Source: Stictocephala bisonia | Lineage: Eukaryota > Arthropoda > Insecta > Hemiptera > Membracidae | DNA: 64,000 nucleotides | Assembly (NCBI GenBank): GCA_035578905.1 | Contig: JAQJVL010002622.1 | Span: 1 to 64,000, forward strand | Direction of reading: 5' to 3' | Shown here: positions 27,977 to 41,612 of the stretch, piece by piece | Layout: every line of letters starts with the position of its first letter | Numbering within the stretch: the stretch's first letter is position 1 | Program-made: the position numbers and the translations under genes | The notes under the pieces: model-generated | Seen by the model: only the letters and a program-made list of their open reading frames with translations | What the model was told of the DNA's origin: nothing | Databases searched by the model: none

Positions 27977-30900
27977 CCTATACATAAAAAAAAAAATTAA
28001 ATTGTCGGAAAATTAAAAAAATTTGCGGATAGTTAAAACTTTGACGTTAAATACCATTAAAACTACACCATGTATAAAAAAACCACAAAAGCAATAATCT
28101 GTAGGAAATTTAATTAAAAACTAACAATTACCTTATTTAATAAAAACAATAAGAAATGTATAATTTGTGGTGTATTTCTTTAAATTAGTTACACTTGAAG
28201 TGTTGTTTAATTATGTCCTGAAAAAAATATGTCCAAGTATAAGATACATGGAAAAAATCTTCTGAATTTTGTCCAATATTTCAGTTTTACTCCTGTATAA
28301 GAAAATACTAGCTTCGCTGACTGCAGCGGTGGCACGGCGCTATTCGGTCTGCTTTCCCCCCTCCCTTATGTTGGGCACGAGTTGGCGGCTGATGCCATAC
28401 ACGCTGCTGTGTGTGTAACAGTTTCTGCAATTTTCATTTTAGCCGATAGTAAAACAGTTATGGATGCTTGGCTTCTTGTTGTGCAATTTAAAAAATACTC
28501 GATTACACATCAAAGAAAAAGTAAAATAATAATAGTACTGTTGTAGCCTAAAAGTGGGGTTTCAGTCGTGATGATAGGTGGCAGCTTGGATTTCCACCTA
28601 ACTGTATTCACTGTTACAGTAGATACTGGAGAGCGGTTTTAACAGGACTGAAGGAATACTCTGCATTCGTTGTCAACAAATGTAAACGTTACAGGAATAT
28701 TGCTCACCACAATGCAGCTAATGACATTACATTCGATCTTTTTACAATTAAATTCTATTATTGTAGTTATTTTTACCGACCTGTAATATAATAGTTTTAA
28801 AATGGATACTTATTCCCAACTTCTTGTCATTCTGCAGCAATACAACTATTAAAAGACATAATCTGATGTTCCTACTTTATACAGGACTGTTAACTACATT
28901 ACATTATTTTGCGTTTTTTTCTTGTATATAAACTATTTTATATTTTTGTGTGGCTTTTAACATTATTTTAACATAACCCGTCCCTATTAATCCCAAGCTT
29001 TTTATATATCCGAGGAGTCTTGGTCCCAATACCATCGATAACCGATGGTAAATTTGATAAAAACATTTTTACTTTTGGTTTTGATACTTTTATTTCAATA
29101 TAAAGACTTGAAATCAAATTTCACATGTTCTTACACATATCATAATATAAATTTATTGTCTAAAACGGAAAATGTTAATAGTACTTTTATAAATTAAGGT
29201 GCAGCATTAAATTTGTGTTATTTTTAAAATTTTATTCTTAGATAAAAGTTGTATGTTTATAAAAAAAAGTTAAAGTTTCCGTCCTTTATTTTACCAGGCA
29301 AGTTTAGGGCAAAGTAACACTTAACCCTGGGGACCAAACCGGCTTAACTGACTTCCAAACCACGGGAGCGGCTATTCTATTTATATAAATTAAGATTTAT
29401 AAAAGGGCATTTAAAATCATTTGTCGAATAATTTATATTTGATATAAATGTTCATGTTACGTGCATCAATATATAGTAACGAACAAAATTAGTTATTAAT
29501 AATATTTTTCCAATTAAAATCTTAATAACCAGACCTAATACAAACCTGTAACCTAGCGTTGAAATATTGGCCATCTGCCTATCGTTTCATATTACCTTGT
29601 TCATATGTACCTGAAATTATGTTATTTTGATAATTCTCGCAAGGAGGTAGAAACTTAGTTTTTGTTGAGCTAAGACAAAAATATAACTGAAGTTTGTGTT
29701 GTTTAAAAAGCACATAAACCAATCCAGAACATTAATAAAATCAAAATCATTAGGTACTTTTTAGTTTGGATAATTTTTATTTAATTAATTGTTTATGTTT
29801 GAGTTGTTTTCAATTTGTCTTGTGATTTCCGAAGAAAATAAAATATGTAATTGTACTTCGTAATTTTTAATCCATATACAGTATAATATTGAAGCTTGTT
29901 AAGAACCTACTGTTTTAATAAGTTAATTACTGTTCAACAAATTAAATGCAGAATTCCAATTTACCTACAAAATAATCAAATATAATATTTTACAAAATGT
30001 TTAATAACAATAATAATTTTAATTGCCTTTAATAAAACTTTAACATTCATTAACAACGTCAGTTTATACACTTAAAAGCCATGCCTGGGTTACTATATTT
30101 TATGTATAAGACATTTCTTTTCAAAATTAAGTTATATCCAAACTATATTAAAAATTTATAAACATTTTTGCAACACTCAAATAATATATTTATTTATGTT
30201 ACAAAGATATTAACACGAAAGTTAAAGATACTCATCAATTAGTAAAATAGGGTGCCAAAAGCCAAATGAGTAAAATAAGGCCTAAAAGCTTAATGATTTA
30301 CATACTTAATACATTAGTGTGGCTTTAAAAATGTAATAAAATTAGAACATAGATGGTATCAATTAATGACAGGTTTATGTTTAAAAGTTAAAAATATTGG
30401 TTTACAGTGATCTAAAGATTCAGCACCACAAAAAAACTCTTATTACTTTTTTTGTAAAATTAAAAATCTCATAACTCGCTACTTCTATTTCCATAAAAGT
30501 ATTAAACCATAACCTGAAAACTGACTGGAAATAAGCAAAATATACAGATCTTATATAATTGTTGTCATGCAACTATATATTTTATGTTTTCCTTCCAATT
30601 CGTTTAGTTTCAATTACATGACTAATGCCAATATTGAAGCTGTTATTGACCTAAACCGTTTAGTATGTATTTCTATTAAAATTTCCGTAAGTACTCTTTT
30701 CCTGGAAAAAAAAACAAAAAATATTAAATATAATAATTTGCAAATATGTGTGTTCAATAAAATGAAATAATGATCAATTGTTAAGCTGTTATAGACCATT
30801 GTTTTAATTAATTTATTCCTGTTCACAAATCCTTTCATAAAAATTTAGTAATAAAACAATAATTAGCAAAATGGAATCTTCGTTTATGTAAACAGGATAA

Positions 30901-31764
30901 TACTTGTGCATTTTATAGACCTATTCGTTTTAATACATTCGATAAATGTTCATAACTATTGTTCCGATTAAAATTTATTAAATGTAATAATTTAAAAATG
31001 AATTTTATTTTACGAATATATTATTGATACTCTGTAACTTTTATAGACCTACTATTTGAATGTATTACTATTGTTAGTAAATAATTTTCTAAAACTATGA
31101 TGTATAATATCTTTGAAAAAAGAATGTTTCATTCATAAACCTTAACATTCATTATTTCTAACAGCCCAAACAGTATAGTTTCCATTGTTTCTAGGGTCTA
31201 TTAAACTAGTAATATCCATTGTAAGAAAATTAAAAATATTTTATTATAATGAAGTTTAATTTTAGCTAATGAAGAAGCCAACATAAGGTCTACAGAATTA
31301 ATAGTAAACATATATAATTTTTTAAATAATCAACAATCTTTTGGCGTAAGGAAAGAAACGTCAAAACACAGGCAATTTAGAGCGGCAGAAGCTCTTTGCC
31401 ACAAAGTGGGCGGGGAATCGATCGGCAGCCCGGAGGCTCAGGCCACCACGAGCGAGCGATCTAGTTATTCTTATATACACTAGAATAATAACTAAGTATC
31501 AACCTCCCACCCCACAATGTCACCCATGAAAATCTTTTAAAATATGCTCTGAGTGGTAGATATTATTTTGGAGGAAATATTTTGACAAAATTTGATTTAG
31601 TTTTTTTTCCATCCAGATTCATCCTTTTGCATATAGTTGATGAAAAAGTTTCTAATATACACCAGCAACACTTCAACCACCAAATCAGAATTTTGTCTCT
31701 GCAACAATAACAAGATTGCAGATAGCCAAAGTTGATAGAACGATTATTTACAATTAACACATAA
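27977..31764. other. AT-rich intergenic DNA
   Basis: No gene recognised. A patch richer in G and C at 28315-28440 (contains ACTGCAGCGGTGGCAC) and another at 29290-29380 and 31370-31450 may be SINE or transposon scraps; the last contains CGATTCCCCGC in reverse, vaguely like a B-box. None is strong enough to name. A small hairpin ACCATCG...CGATGGT lies at about 29032-29050. Confidence 0.4.
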
Positions 31765-31766
31765 TA

Positions 31767-32718
31767 GAGGTGCGTCCAAAAGTAAAGTTTCCTTTTGGCT
31801 GGTAAAATGGAAAATAAAAAGGTATACAAAAATTAGATTTATGTATAAGAATTTCCTTATTTAAAACCTATTCCTTCAACATAGTTTCCATCATTCTGTA
31901 AACATTTATCGTAGCGTGGTACTAGAATTTATGTATTGCCTTTTGTCATAAAGTGTACAACCTGTGAGTGTACCCAAGTAGAACATATCTTTAATCTCAT
32001 TGTCACGTCATGGAATATCTTTCCTAGATAGTATCGGATATAAGGTTTAGGACAGTACTGTCACTAGGAAGCAAGGTCCGGACTGTATGGAGGGTGGTTG
32101 AATTGCACTCTTCAAAATTGTTCAAAAGTTGTATGAGGGCCAGTATTGTCGTGCAACAAAACAATGCCGCTAGACACATCCCTGCGCTTGTTCTTAGTTG
32201 CACCGGCGCATTTTCCTTACGACCAATGGTAAATAAACATCGCCCCGCGGTAGAAAAGTCCATTAAAATAACACCATGCCTAACCCAAAAAAACTGTGCT
32301 CCATGATTTGTACTGTTTGTCAACATTGCTTTGATATTTTTCTTTTTCTTTGCTAATAAGACAATGGGTGACATCATTCCATCATTCTGTTCTAAACCAT
32401 TGAATCACTCATTACACTAGTCAATAAACATCAATGAAATTGTATAGAATTACAACTGGTTTAAATGTTCTCGCATTGGGAATCTTAATTACAGATCTAA
32501 TCCACAATCGACGGGATATTTAATTAACTTTGGACATTTTAAAGAAGCAATATGACATGAAAACTGACAAGTACCTAACTTAAAATAATCGTCAGCTGCT
32601 TCGTAGTATGAACAGTAATTGAGAGCTGCGCATGCTCTACAACTGTGATTACTAACGCTGAAAACATACAATACAATACAGACATACAAACGGAACTTAC
32701 TTACTGGACACCCCCTTG
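31767..32718 (-). mobile_element. mariner element, internally deleted
   Basis: TA at 31765-31766 and 32719-32720 flank inverted ends GAGGTGCGTCCAAAAG and its partner CTGGACACCCCCTTG. The minus strand encodes degraded mariner transposase: FWVRHGVILMDF, IVLLHDNTGPHT (second catalytic aspartate) and HPPYSPDLASSD (third), split among frames. At 952 bp it is shorter than the usual 1.3 kb, so an internal part is gone. It cannot move by itself. Confidence 0.8.
32024..32377 (-). pseudogene. mariner transposase remnant
   Basis: A 117-codon open frame reads QFFWVRHGVILMDF and then leaves the ancestral frame; the neighbouring frame carries LLHDNTGPHT and PYSPDLASSD. The mariner D-D-D signature is thus scattered across two frames by indels. 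No start of the ancestral protein is preserved. Confidence 0.75.
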
Positions 32719-32720
32719 TA

Positions 32721-34287
32721 TTAAAATTGACAAAATGTCTATAAATTAAAATGTCACAATAAAACCTGTTTAATTTGTAACAGCAGAGGTGCACTTGGAG
32801 AGAACATATTTATTTGGCTAGAAAAGAAACAAAATTATGAAAGCTTGGATATCCGACTGATCCAGTTAACCAAACAATATCATATACAGACAAGACCCTG
32901 GCAAACCTTATAAGTTTATTTGAATTTGTAATTTAACTTTAAGTTACTCTTTATAATATATTGATAAGTTTTATGCATAATGTGTATTTATGGCTTAGGT
33001 TGATCAATATAATAGGAGAGATAAGAGCATCATCAAACTTACCTGAGAAGAACTAGTCTATTACAGAGTAAAAGAAAAAATTTAAATAGACACACACGTG
33101 TAACTACAAAATGTTCAAATAGCACTGGCACATTCTTCAGATGAGTAAAGACGACTTAGCTATCAAAGTTGTGCTAAGTCAATAAATTGGAAGACATAAG
33201 AACTACAAAGCATATTAGTGACATTGAAATTTTTTGTGTTTTTTGATTTCTTCCACTCTGCATTTTTCTGATGCCCTAATACTTATCACAGATAAGTTTT
33301 GCTGATGCCTCGTCCTCATATTATAACTAATTTTCAGGCCTAGCGCCGTTAGCCTAACTATAAAATCTTGTGATGGCTCAATGAATAATGTCCAAAGTCC
33401 CGCTGACCTACAACTAGATATTATGATAACCTTGTATTCGTGAGCAGACTGTAAATTAGTTTTTAAAACATCATTTTTAATGATGGAACTATCTATTCAA
33501 CTAACAACACAACTCAACATTCAAAAATTAGTTTTATCACCTCCATTAATTTGAACTCTTGGTTCAATTATAACATTGTCTAGAACATCCTATTGAAAAG
33601 TCATTTCCCCTCCTGCTGTCCAAACAATACTGTTTGCCCCAGTCCCTAATTTCAGAATAAAACCTGCAGTGCTAGAAGAGATTGTCATTTGTTAGATATT
33701 GCATTTCGTGCTGCATTAAAAAAATGGTTAATTTTTTCACTAACAGACAAGTCTGTTTTGTTTGTGTTATATTATGGTAAGAATCTACAAAACAATCTGC
33801 CACAAGACGATTCATTCACCCGTACTGATAGCAACAACTTTTGAATTTAATACCACAGTTATTTCAACTAATAGAATGTTTGTACTAAATATTAAGAAAA
33901 ATTCACAATTTATTTAGTTCTTTGGAATTGATGTGAAATATTTTGAAGATATATTAAATATATTAAATCTTTTTTATTATAGTTTTTTTTGTTTTTGTTT
34001 TTAGGAACTTTGGCTTCCCACATCAAAAAAGGGTACAGTGACAGGTAATTAAAATTTCTGTTAATTTTAATCATTAGTGTTAATGTTATTTCAAATATTT
34101 TTTGATTTTTCGTGAGTTATTATTTTTAAATAAATCCTAAGCTTGTAAGCCTGACTTGGAAATGTTCTCAAAGCAACATACTAGCCCTCAGAGCGAATAA
34201 TAACCCTTCCCTTTTAACAGTAGAATGTACCAAACAAATTGACAGTCTGATGAATTTGTTTTAGGCAAGTTGTAACTTGAATTATGA
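32721..34287. other. No gene recognised
   Basis: AT-rich intergenic DNA with no recognisable open frame or repeat. Confidence 0.5.
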
Positions 34288-34291
34288 TTAA

Positions 34292-34373
34292 ACCCTTTTA
34301 GTGCTATGCCGCCTGCTATGGATATACTCCCAAAAAGTGCTAAGCTAGTTAGACGCTGTAGCACTAAACAGGG
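34292..34373. mobile_element. Tiny TTAA-flanked MITE (piggyBac-like)
   Basis: TTAA at 34288-34291 and at 34374-34377 flank an 82-bp palindrome-like unit whose ends are ACCCTTTTAGTGCTA and TAGCACTAAACAGGG. The sequence type and TTAA flanks fit piggyBac-type MITEs. Confidence 0.6.
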
Positions 34374-34555
34374 TTAATTTCAATTCAAAAGAAAAAAAAA
34401 AGACGAACAAGACAGTATAAAAAGTATGTCATATTTGTTCCTTCCCCTTTTCTTCTTTGACTATTCTACTCATCTCCGCATCATAGTTTATAGGTCAGCT
34501 CTTTGACCAGGTAGCTACTCAACTCACCTAAAAATGTAATAGTAAAAAATGCATG

Positions 34556-34577
34556 TGGGGGGGCGGGGGGGGGGGGA
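34556..34577. repeat. Poly-G tract
   Basis: A run of about 20 G with a single C near its middle. It may be genuine, but such tracts are often assembly noise. Confidence 0.7.
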
Positions 34578-34759
34578 TAAAAAATGCAACTCTAAGTAAT
34601 TTAATCAATGCATTGAATAAAAAGATCTTTATTAAAAAAAAAGTAACAAACATTAATATCAATTAAAATGTATATGTGATGTGTTCAGATATAATATAAT
34701 ACATTATAATTAAAGTTGAAGAACATACATACATATCCTCTATCGTTCCAGCTACATGC

Positions 34760-35110
34760 TGTGTCTGCATGTTCATAAACAACTCGAACAGGTATGATCT
34801 TTCCAAATCTCTTCTTCTATGTACGGTCCGCTACTGTAATTCCTCATCCTTTCTACATCCATATCACATCATCAGCCCAAACGTCTTCTTGGTCTCCTGC
34901 TGGCTTTCTTCCATTAAAATTAGTTCTTCTATTTTGCTAGGTATGTTATCCTCCTCCATTCTTTTAAAACGTGTCCAAACCACCCTATATCTCGTCTTCT
35001 CTACTCTTTCTCTCAACTATCATCAACAATTCCACTTCTCAATTCTTCATAATCATTATCCTATCTCACCTCGTCTTTCCCTTAATTGCCTCGCTACTCA
35101 GTTCCTTTAA
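34760..35110 (-). pseudogene. LINE RT tail remnant
   Basis: The minus-strand translation has VWTRFKRMEEDNIPSK and later a Gly/Arg/Pro-rich block followed by MM-YGCRKDEEL. This matches the usual end of many insect LINE polyproteins, where WFGH..RM..NR.P.. is followed by GRP..RW..D. Short and interrupted. Confidence 0.55.
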
Positions 35111-37950
35111 AGTTGAAGTATTACAAGTAAAATAAATAAATTTATTTAATAAAACTTTCATACATCCAAATATAACACTTAGTATTATTATCAATTAACA
35201 AAATTATTGTACCATAAACAAAAATTATAGTTAAGAGCACAGTTTATAGAATACACGGTAGGTCTGCCCTCCCCAGCTACTGGCTGCCGCTAACGTCATC
35301 GGGCGAGTGGCAGAGCCCGTGGCACCGTAACTTATACGCCACAATGTTATGCTATTTGTGTTTAACTGAACTTCGTACATGATATGGTTATGAATAGATG
35401 TTAGTTGGCAATATATCGTTATTAACCACAATAACTGTTTTTAAATAGGTTATAGTAATAATTAACATTTAATATAAAGTAGTAAATACTGAACAGACCA
35501 ATTCAACTATTAGCCTTAGCTTTGGAAATATTGGGTTTGTAAACACACATTTGAATAAAAATTAAATTTAATACGCAGCACAAAACTTGACATTGCTTTT
35601 TAATAAGAAAATCGTACATAAAGACTTGTATGTGATTAAATGAATTTGTTGCTTTCAAAGAAACAAAAACATTTTTACATAGTCAGAAAATGGCAATTGA
35701 TAGCCACATTACTAGTAATGTGACTGATCGAAAAGTATAACTTGAGCTAATTGTTATCTATAAATAAAAAATGAAAATGAGTTTTTAACTCGTTTAGATT
35801 GTAAAAATACAACACCGATTACAATTAATAGATCATAAGATATAGACACAATCATAATTAATTAGCCGCTAACCGGAAGCACCTGCTTAAAAAATATTTT
35901 CCTAAGTAGGTTAATGTGTTTGGAGTTTTCTTTTAGGTAAAATAACAAACAAATATTTTTAAACAAATTATAATATCGGTCCCAAGCAATATTGACAAAC
36001 TATTTCACTAGTTTTTTATTTTAGTCTGAAGATAAGCAAATCATATCGAATTTATCAATAACCAGTTAAAATCGTTTTCCGAAAAACGGCTCAAAGAAGT
36101 AATATTTTTATATCATCAGTAATGTTATTAAAAAGGGTATCGGTCCTAATTACATGAAAAAACATCTGAAATTTTGATTTATTCACTTTGGGAAACCTTA
36201 GAAGAGACCAACAGATGTTTTGTACATCTTTTAATATAAAATTAATTAAAAACATGATCTCTTTATGACTTAACAATTAATAAAGAAACGCTAACAATGA
36301 AATAACTTAGCCATTTTCTAACACAAACACATTCACTATTATATATTATTTAAAATTAACATTACTGTGGTCCACAAATGTATGAGGCAGAATTGCAGAT
36401 ATACCAGATTAGAGTATCAATCATAATTTAATTAGGACGAACCCATGCGAAAAAATTTAATATCATCGCCTACAGCACAGCATTATAATAAATAGAAGTG
36501 CTAATGCCCACCAAGAATACAAACCAAACATTTTTGTTATAAAGACTGTTAAATACAGTAGGACTAGCAGTACATTTATAAATATATTTATATAATAAAT
36601 TATAAATGATTTTGTATTCAACTCTTTTAGCTTAATTTGCCTAAAATTATTTTGTCTCCAAAAATAATACAAAAATGCCAAAAGCTATTACAATAAAAAT
36701 CACAAGTTCATTTAATAATTGGACATTCGCTAGGCATTTATTTAATCATTTTAATAACATAATTTGTACTGTCATAATTGAGACTGACAGAAAGATTAAG
36801 TAATATAAGACATTTGCAAGTTCTAATTGTTGTGATACGTTTGTATGATGTTTTAATTCAAACCTATTGGCCTATCATAGTAAATAAAGAAGAAAAAACA
36901 ATTTTGAAGTAATTATTAAATAAACACACTCCTTCAACAAGTAAACTTCAATATTCGAAAAATGAATAAAGATTTTAGGTTTCTATATATTTGTCTATAC
37001 CGTACTAATACTGCAAAAATAACTGCAGAAGTTATCAAATTTCGGTGCAACTACATCCGCTTTGATCATTCATCAATTCCAGATTAAAAGTCATAATGTT
37101 TTTTGTTGGACACATTTTAATCTATATCTGAATCAATGGAACTTTAAGTTTAAGCAAATTGGTAAAACTGGAGTAGTGCCATATTATTCAATCCCAGCAT
37201 CAATCCCCGCTTACGTCATGCGGGCAGCTGTCTACAGTGCAGCCTCACCGTGGACACCTACGAATGTATTCTAGATATCGTGATTCAAGAGGACAACTTT
37301 TATCCAAATATCAAAAAATTCATCAAGATGTATAGTGAATGTTTGAATCAAATAATCTATTAACAGGGTTTAAAAGTGTTTTGTTTCTTTTTTTTTTATT
37401 TTATATATTCTGAAATTTACTAAACAATCATGGCTTCCTTAAATATACTGGACTTCTTTTTTTAAAGATTTCCAAATTGCGCTAATCAGTGGCAATTCTT
37501 GTTCTATTTATTGTATTATAAGAATAGAAATCCCAAGAAAAATAAATGCTAAAAGATTGTTCAACGTCTAATAATGTTTTGTGTATGTACAAAGAAGTAT
37601 ACAGAATAAATACTTATAATTTCTTGGCTTTTTAAAAGTGTTCCTGACTAGATGCAAAAATGGTCCTAAATTTTAAGATAATTTGTAATGAACCCGTTTT
37701 TATTTATTAGTATTCTGTGTAAATTTTTATTTGATTTAGCCCTATGTACTAATTTCTAAAGAAATTGTCGAATGAATAAATGCAAAGTAGATAGTTTTCT
37801 TAGTGTTTATTAAACACAAAAAAATTTAGATAGTCAAGAGCATAAATTCAGCAGAAGCTTGTTGTTGTTGATGATCAATATGCCCAACTAAGATTATCAT
37901 CAATTAAAAAAGTATGAAGTTAGTAATTAAGTCGAATCAATGATCATTCG
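35111..37950. other. AT-rich intergenic DNA
   Basis: No gene recognised. Two patches of higher G+C lie at 35245-35340 and 37165-37260 and share a CCGCT(A/T)ACGTCAT core, so they may belong to one short dispersed repeat. Confidence 0.4.
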
Positions 37951-37959
37951 ATATTGTAT

Positions 37960-38190
37960 TACCTAAACTTTGATAGTTTTATCTAAAAGTTTAATGTGAC
38001 TAAAACTATCAACGCCTTTGTCAGGTCTAAAAATATGCAAAATGGAATTAATTGTTTTTTTATTATTATGAATCACTCATGGATTGACTAAACTTGTGAC
38101 ACAGCACTGATCACTGACATTTTAGGGCGAAAGCTATGTTGATTATCTTCTGTTGAAAAATTGTTGTCTAAATACTCTATTGGTATGAAA
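37960..38190 (-). pseudogene. LINE RT fragment (FRP...KAFD region)
   Basis: The minus-strand translation contains NQHSFRPK (the usual QHGFRP), then after an indel HIFRPDKGVDSFSHIKLLDK, where the family has DL.KAFD.V.H..LL.KL. It repeats motifs also present in the neighbouring LINE at 38300-39860, so it is a separate insertion or a duplication. Confidence 0.55.
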
Positions 38191-38204
38191 TATAAAGCAA
38201 TACT

Positions 38205-38277
38205 ATATGTATTGGGGGGCTTCAAAAAATATACTAATTATAACCAAACATAGTATCAACTTACGCAACAATGTTTT
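38205..38277 (+). repeat. Direct repeat flanking the nested stack, left
   Basis: About 70 bp including ATTGGGGGGC, ATATACTAATTATAACCAAAC and TTACGCAACAATG. A matching copy lies at 43296-43366 in the same orientation. Confidence 0.75.
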
Positions 38278-38299
38278 GCTGTGGTATTAATATTTTCAA

Positions 38300-39860
38300 A
38301 ATATATTTTCAATTCAATTCTCTTATTGTCATTTGTCAGTTTTACATTGCAAATAGACAGTGTCAAAGAAATACAACAATACAATGTATACAAAAATAGA
38401 AGAAATACAAGTCAATTTAAAACATAACAAAATAATAAAAAGATAATGTATTGAATAACAATCAATGATTGTGATAAATGACAATATTATATAACAAAAA
38501 CGAAAGAAACAATATCTAAGTTCTGAAGCTACAAATGAATGAAATTAAATTTAAAAAATTCATTAAATTGAATAAATGCAATCTTAATAAACCAACTTGA
38601 CAGATTATTTGCAAATGGTTGGAGTTCTAAGTTTCTAAGGTCTTGTGGCAGCTTAATAAAAACACTTAATTTTGTAAATATTTATGGCCTGACTATTGTT
38701 TTTTTCAGTCTAGAAGTGGGTGCCGACAATATCTTTGCCCCCTTCTAGTGTCATACAACGTAATTTTGTCGAACAGATAAAATCACATATAGGTTTTTCC
38801 TTACATACATTACATTTTGACATTTTAAAATTTAAAAAAATTAAGAATACCGACATAATTTTATAACTTAATAAAAAACTGCTTAACCAGTCATCTTGAT
38901 AAGCTAAAATTGGCTAAGACCTTACCGCTTACTCTGCCAGATCAAAACTTGGTTAGCACCCTACTATTTGCCTCAGAGCAATGTTGCATACAGCCAAGTG
39001 AGAGTGGAAACTCCGCTAAAATAAGAAGTCAACAACATGTTTTCTACTAAGACAGTCATGCAGTCTACGTAGCAAAAACAGGCTTGAGAGTTTTGAAATT
39101 AGTGAATCTGTGTGGGATTCTCCCAGACAAGCTTTTGATCTAAGATTACGCCAGTATTTTGACTGTGCTTACAGTTTTCTATCAGCATTTAATTTGTTTA
39201 AAGTAAAACAGATTGTTTCAGTCTTCTCATTGACTTAAATGAGGTTAACATTGAACCAAAGAATTGGCAACTTTCCATTATTCTGCAACTGTAATCTTTT
39301 ACAACCGATAAATACTTTAACCGGTAACTAGAAGGTAGTATCATCCGGCATAAAGAATGGTTTTGCATTGAACATAGCTAGGTAGATCATTTATGTAATG
39401 ATAAATAAAACAGGGCCCCAGAAACCAACCCCTGTGGTACCCCCACCAAGCAAGGACTATTCTGAAAATGAGGATGCCAAGTCCGCCACTGAGACCTTGT
39501 GTAAAAAAAAAAAAAAAAATTCTGCCACGGAGATAAGTTTTTTAAAAGAATTGCATCTCTTTATCATCTACGCCATAACATTTTCAGTTTGCTCATTTCA
39601 GTCATTGCGATATACTATCAAAGGCCTTGCTGAGGTTCACAACAGAGTCAATAACATATTCACAGTTTTCAAAACTATTCAAAATATCACTAACAACTCA
39701 TTTAAGGCTTTATCGTTAAACGTCCAGGTCAAAAACAAACTGACAATTTACTTTAAAACACTATGTACAATCAAAGAAATTCTAAAAGTTGGTTTTGTAA
39801 CAGACAATTATTCTATACAATTTTTGAAAACACCCAGACGATACATATCGTTCTATTCGA
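38300..39860 (-). mobile_element. LINE relic, 3' part, interrupted by a mariner
   Basis: On the minus strand: SKIV (39830, where the family has FSKI.E), a DSVVNLSKAFDSI-like block (39640-39605), GVPQGLVSGALF (about 39440-39395), and MPDDTTF (about 39355-39335) with the family's YADDT reduced to PDDT. A 3' tail runs to about 38300. Stops and frameshifts abound. The upstream continuation (GD.SS..NYRP) lies beyond the mariner at 42686-42790, showing that the mariner inserted into the LINE. Confidence 0.65.
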
Positions 39861-39943
39861 GGAGGGTCCAAAAAGTGAGTTTTCCCTAATTTTTGTGGGA
39901 AAATAAAAAAAACAAAATTCCACAATAAACACAATGTAACGTA

Positions 39944-41335
39944 GGTACGTGCAGAAAGTAGTTCCGTTTCCAATAATATCCGCTGCAGCGCTGCGATCGA
40001 AGTTTCCGCGCATGCGCGGACAAGACGCTCTGTATCAAGTAAAGAAACGTGCGCCATTTTGATGATCGCTGACAGTCCATCGTTACGCTTTGTTGTGTTT
40101 GTTTAAAATGTCGTGTTTTGATCGAAAATACCACGCCGCTTGTAAAATCATATCTGTGATTCGTTTTTCTGAATGCCAAGAAAGTGAAACCGATTGACAT
40201 TTATCGGCAAATTTGCGAGGTTTACGGACAAAATGGCGATGAGTGATTCAAATGGTGAGAAGATGGGGTCCGACAAGTTAATGAAGGACGTAATGACTTG
40301 CATGATGAAGAACGAATTGGGCGTCCATCCTTTGATTATCAAGAAAGAACTTGTTCACATGATGATAGAAGAACAAGGAAAACCGTAAGTTTTACAATGA
40401 GTGCTCACGCTATGTAATTCCCCCAAATCTCAACGATCATTAATTCATGAATTGTTAACCAAAGAAAAACTGAAATTTCGAAAACTTGCTCACGTTTGGG
40501 ACCGAAAATTATTACTGAGCAACACTAAAACACAACGGATGGGTAGTGCACTTCAAGTTTTTCAAACCGTTAAGATGAAGGCGGTTGAAGATTTTCTGTC
40601 ATAGATAGTCACAGGAGATGAAACTTGTGTTTCATTATGACACCGCCAGAATCTAATCGGCAATCAATGGAATGGAGGCACACTTCATCTCCAGCAAAGG
40701 GTAAGTCCAAACAAATCTTGACACCCCTAAAGAGTAGCCTAACCTCGAAAAAATCATGTGCACAGTTTTTGGACAGGAAAGGCATCAATACTAGATCTGA
40801 TTTCTTTCTTACCTCGAGGTCAAACAATCATTGCAGAAGTTTACTGCGAGACCACTGAGGAAATTGCGCCCGCGCAATAACAGAATAAGCGCCGAGGATT
40901 TCTGTCCAAAGGTGTTGTTTTTTCTTCACAGACAAATGCACGACCACACACTGCAATGTGACGAAAAACCTCAATACAGGGATTTGCTGGGACGTGTTGA
41001 CATCCTCCGTACAGCCTCTGGACCTCCCTCCTAGCGACTTTCATCTGTTCTTACATCTGAAGTCTTTCCTTGGCGGTCAAACACTTCAACGATGACGAAG
41101 AGCTGAAAGAAATTGTTCCAAGATGGTTTGAAGACACAGGCTGGCAACCTACTATGAAGAAGGCATAGAAAAAACTTGGAGTGTGCCGCGCTATGACAAA
41201 TCCACAAAATTTCGGCAGTTTATAGTAGAAAAGTAGTTTTAAGGTAGTAGATTTTAGTGCAATATAATATGTATTTCAGTATCTGTATACAAATTATTTT
41301 TATAACCAAACGGAACTTACTTCTGACGTACATCG
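39944..41335 (+). mobile_element. mariner B, nested inside mariner A
   Basis: TA at 39942-39943 and 41336-41337 flank inverted ends GGTACGTGCAGAAAG / GTTCCGTTT and the partner AAACGGAAC...CTGACGTACATCG. At 1392 bp it is close to full mariner length. Read on the + strand, the transposase is spread over all three frames: DIYRQICEVYGQNG (about 40195-40235), DEERIGRPSLIIKKELV, and LFLHLKSFLGG near 41050. Stops and frameshifts break it. Confidence 0.8.
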
Positions 41336-41579
41336 TAATTTTATGATCTCACATCATCATTCTATGTTTTCTACATAATTTCCATCTCTATTCAAAGCAC
41401 TTTACATACCGAAGCTTTAGTTTTCTTCAAAAACTCATCTGCATACCATTCGACTGCCATACTTTTAAATCATGTATCACTCAAGTTTCCAAGTCTCATT
41501 GTTAGCAAAGCGTAATCGACCGCCCGAGGTGATTCTTGAGTCAAGAAACAAGTGAAAATCCACTAGGAGCAAGGGGGGT

Positions 41580-41580
<1 letters not shown>

Positions 41581-41612
<32 letters not shown>
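41581..41612. repeat. Uninterrupted 32-base poly-C tract
   Basis: Thirty-two consecutive C, preceded by six G and followed by seven G after ACACTGGT. It lies in the mariner A transposase, exactly where the catalytic PYSPDLAPSD block should be. A polymerase or assembly artefact is more likely than a natural tract. Confidence 0.9.

Noticed and set aside
26984..28270. A second MITE starting CAGGGTGTAACAG and ending near 28240
   Set aside because: No reliable inverted end or target duplication was found, and the interval contains a complete pogo-like MITE.
32489..32794. 101-codon open frame with several cysteines
   Set aside because: Overlaps the end of a mariner relic and lacks any motif or splice context; likely chance.
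34769..35110. 113-codon + strand frame rich in Ser and Leu
   Set aside because: The opposite strand reads as a LINE tail, so this frame is its shadow.
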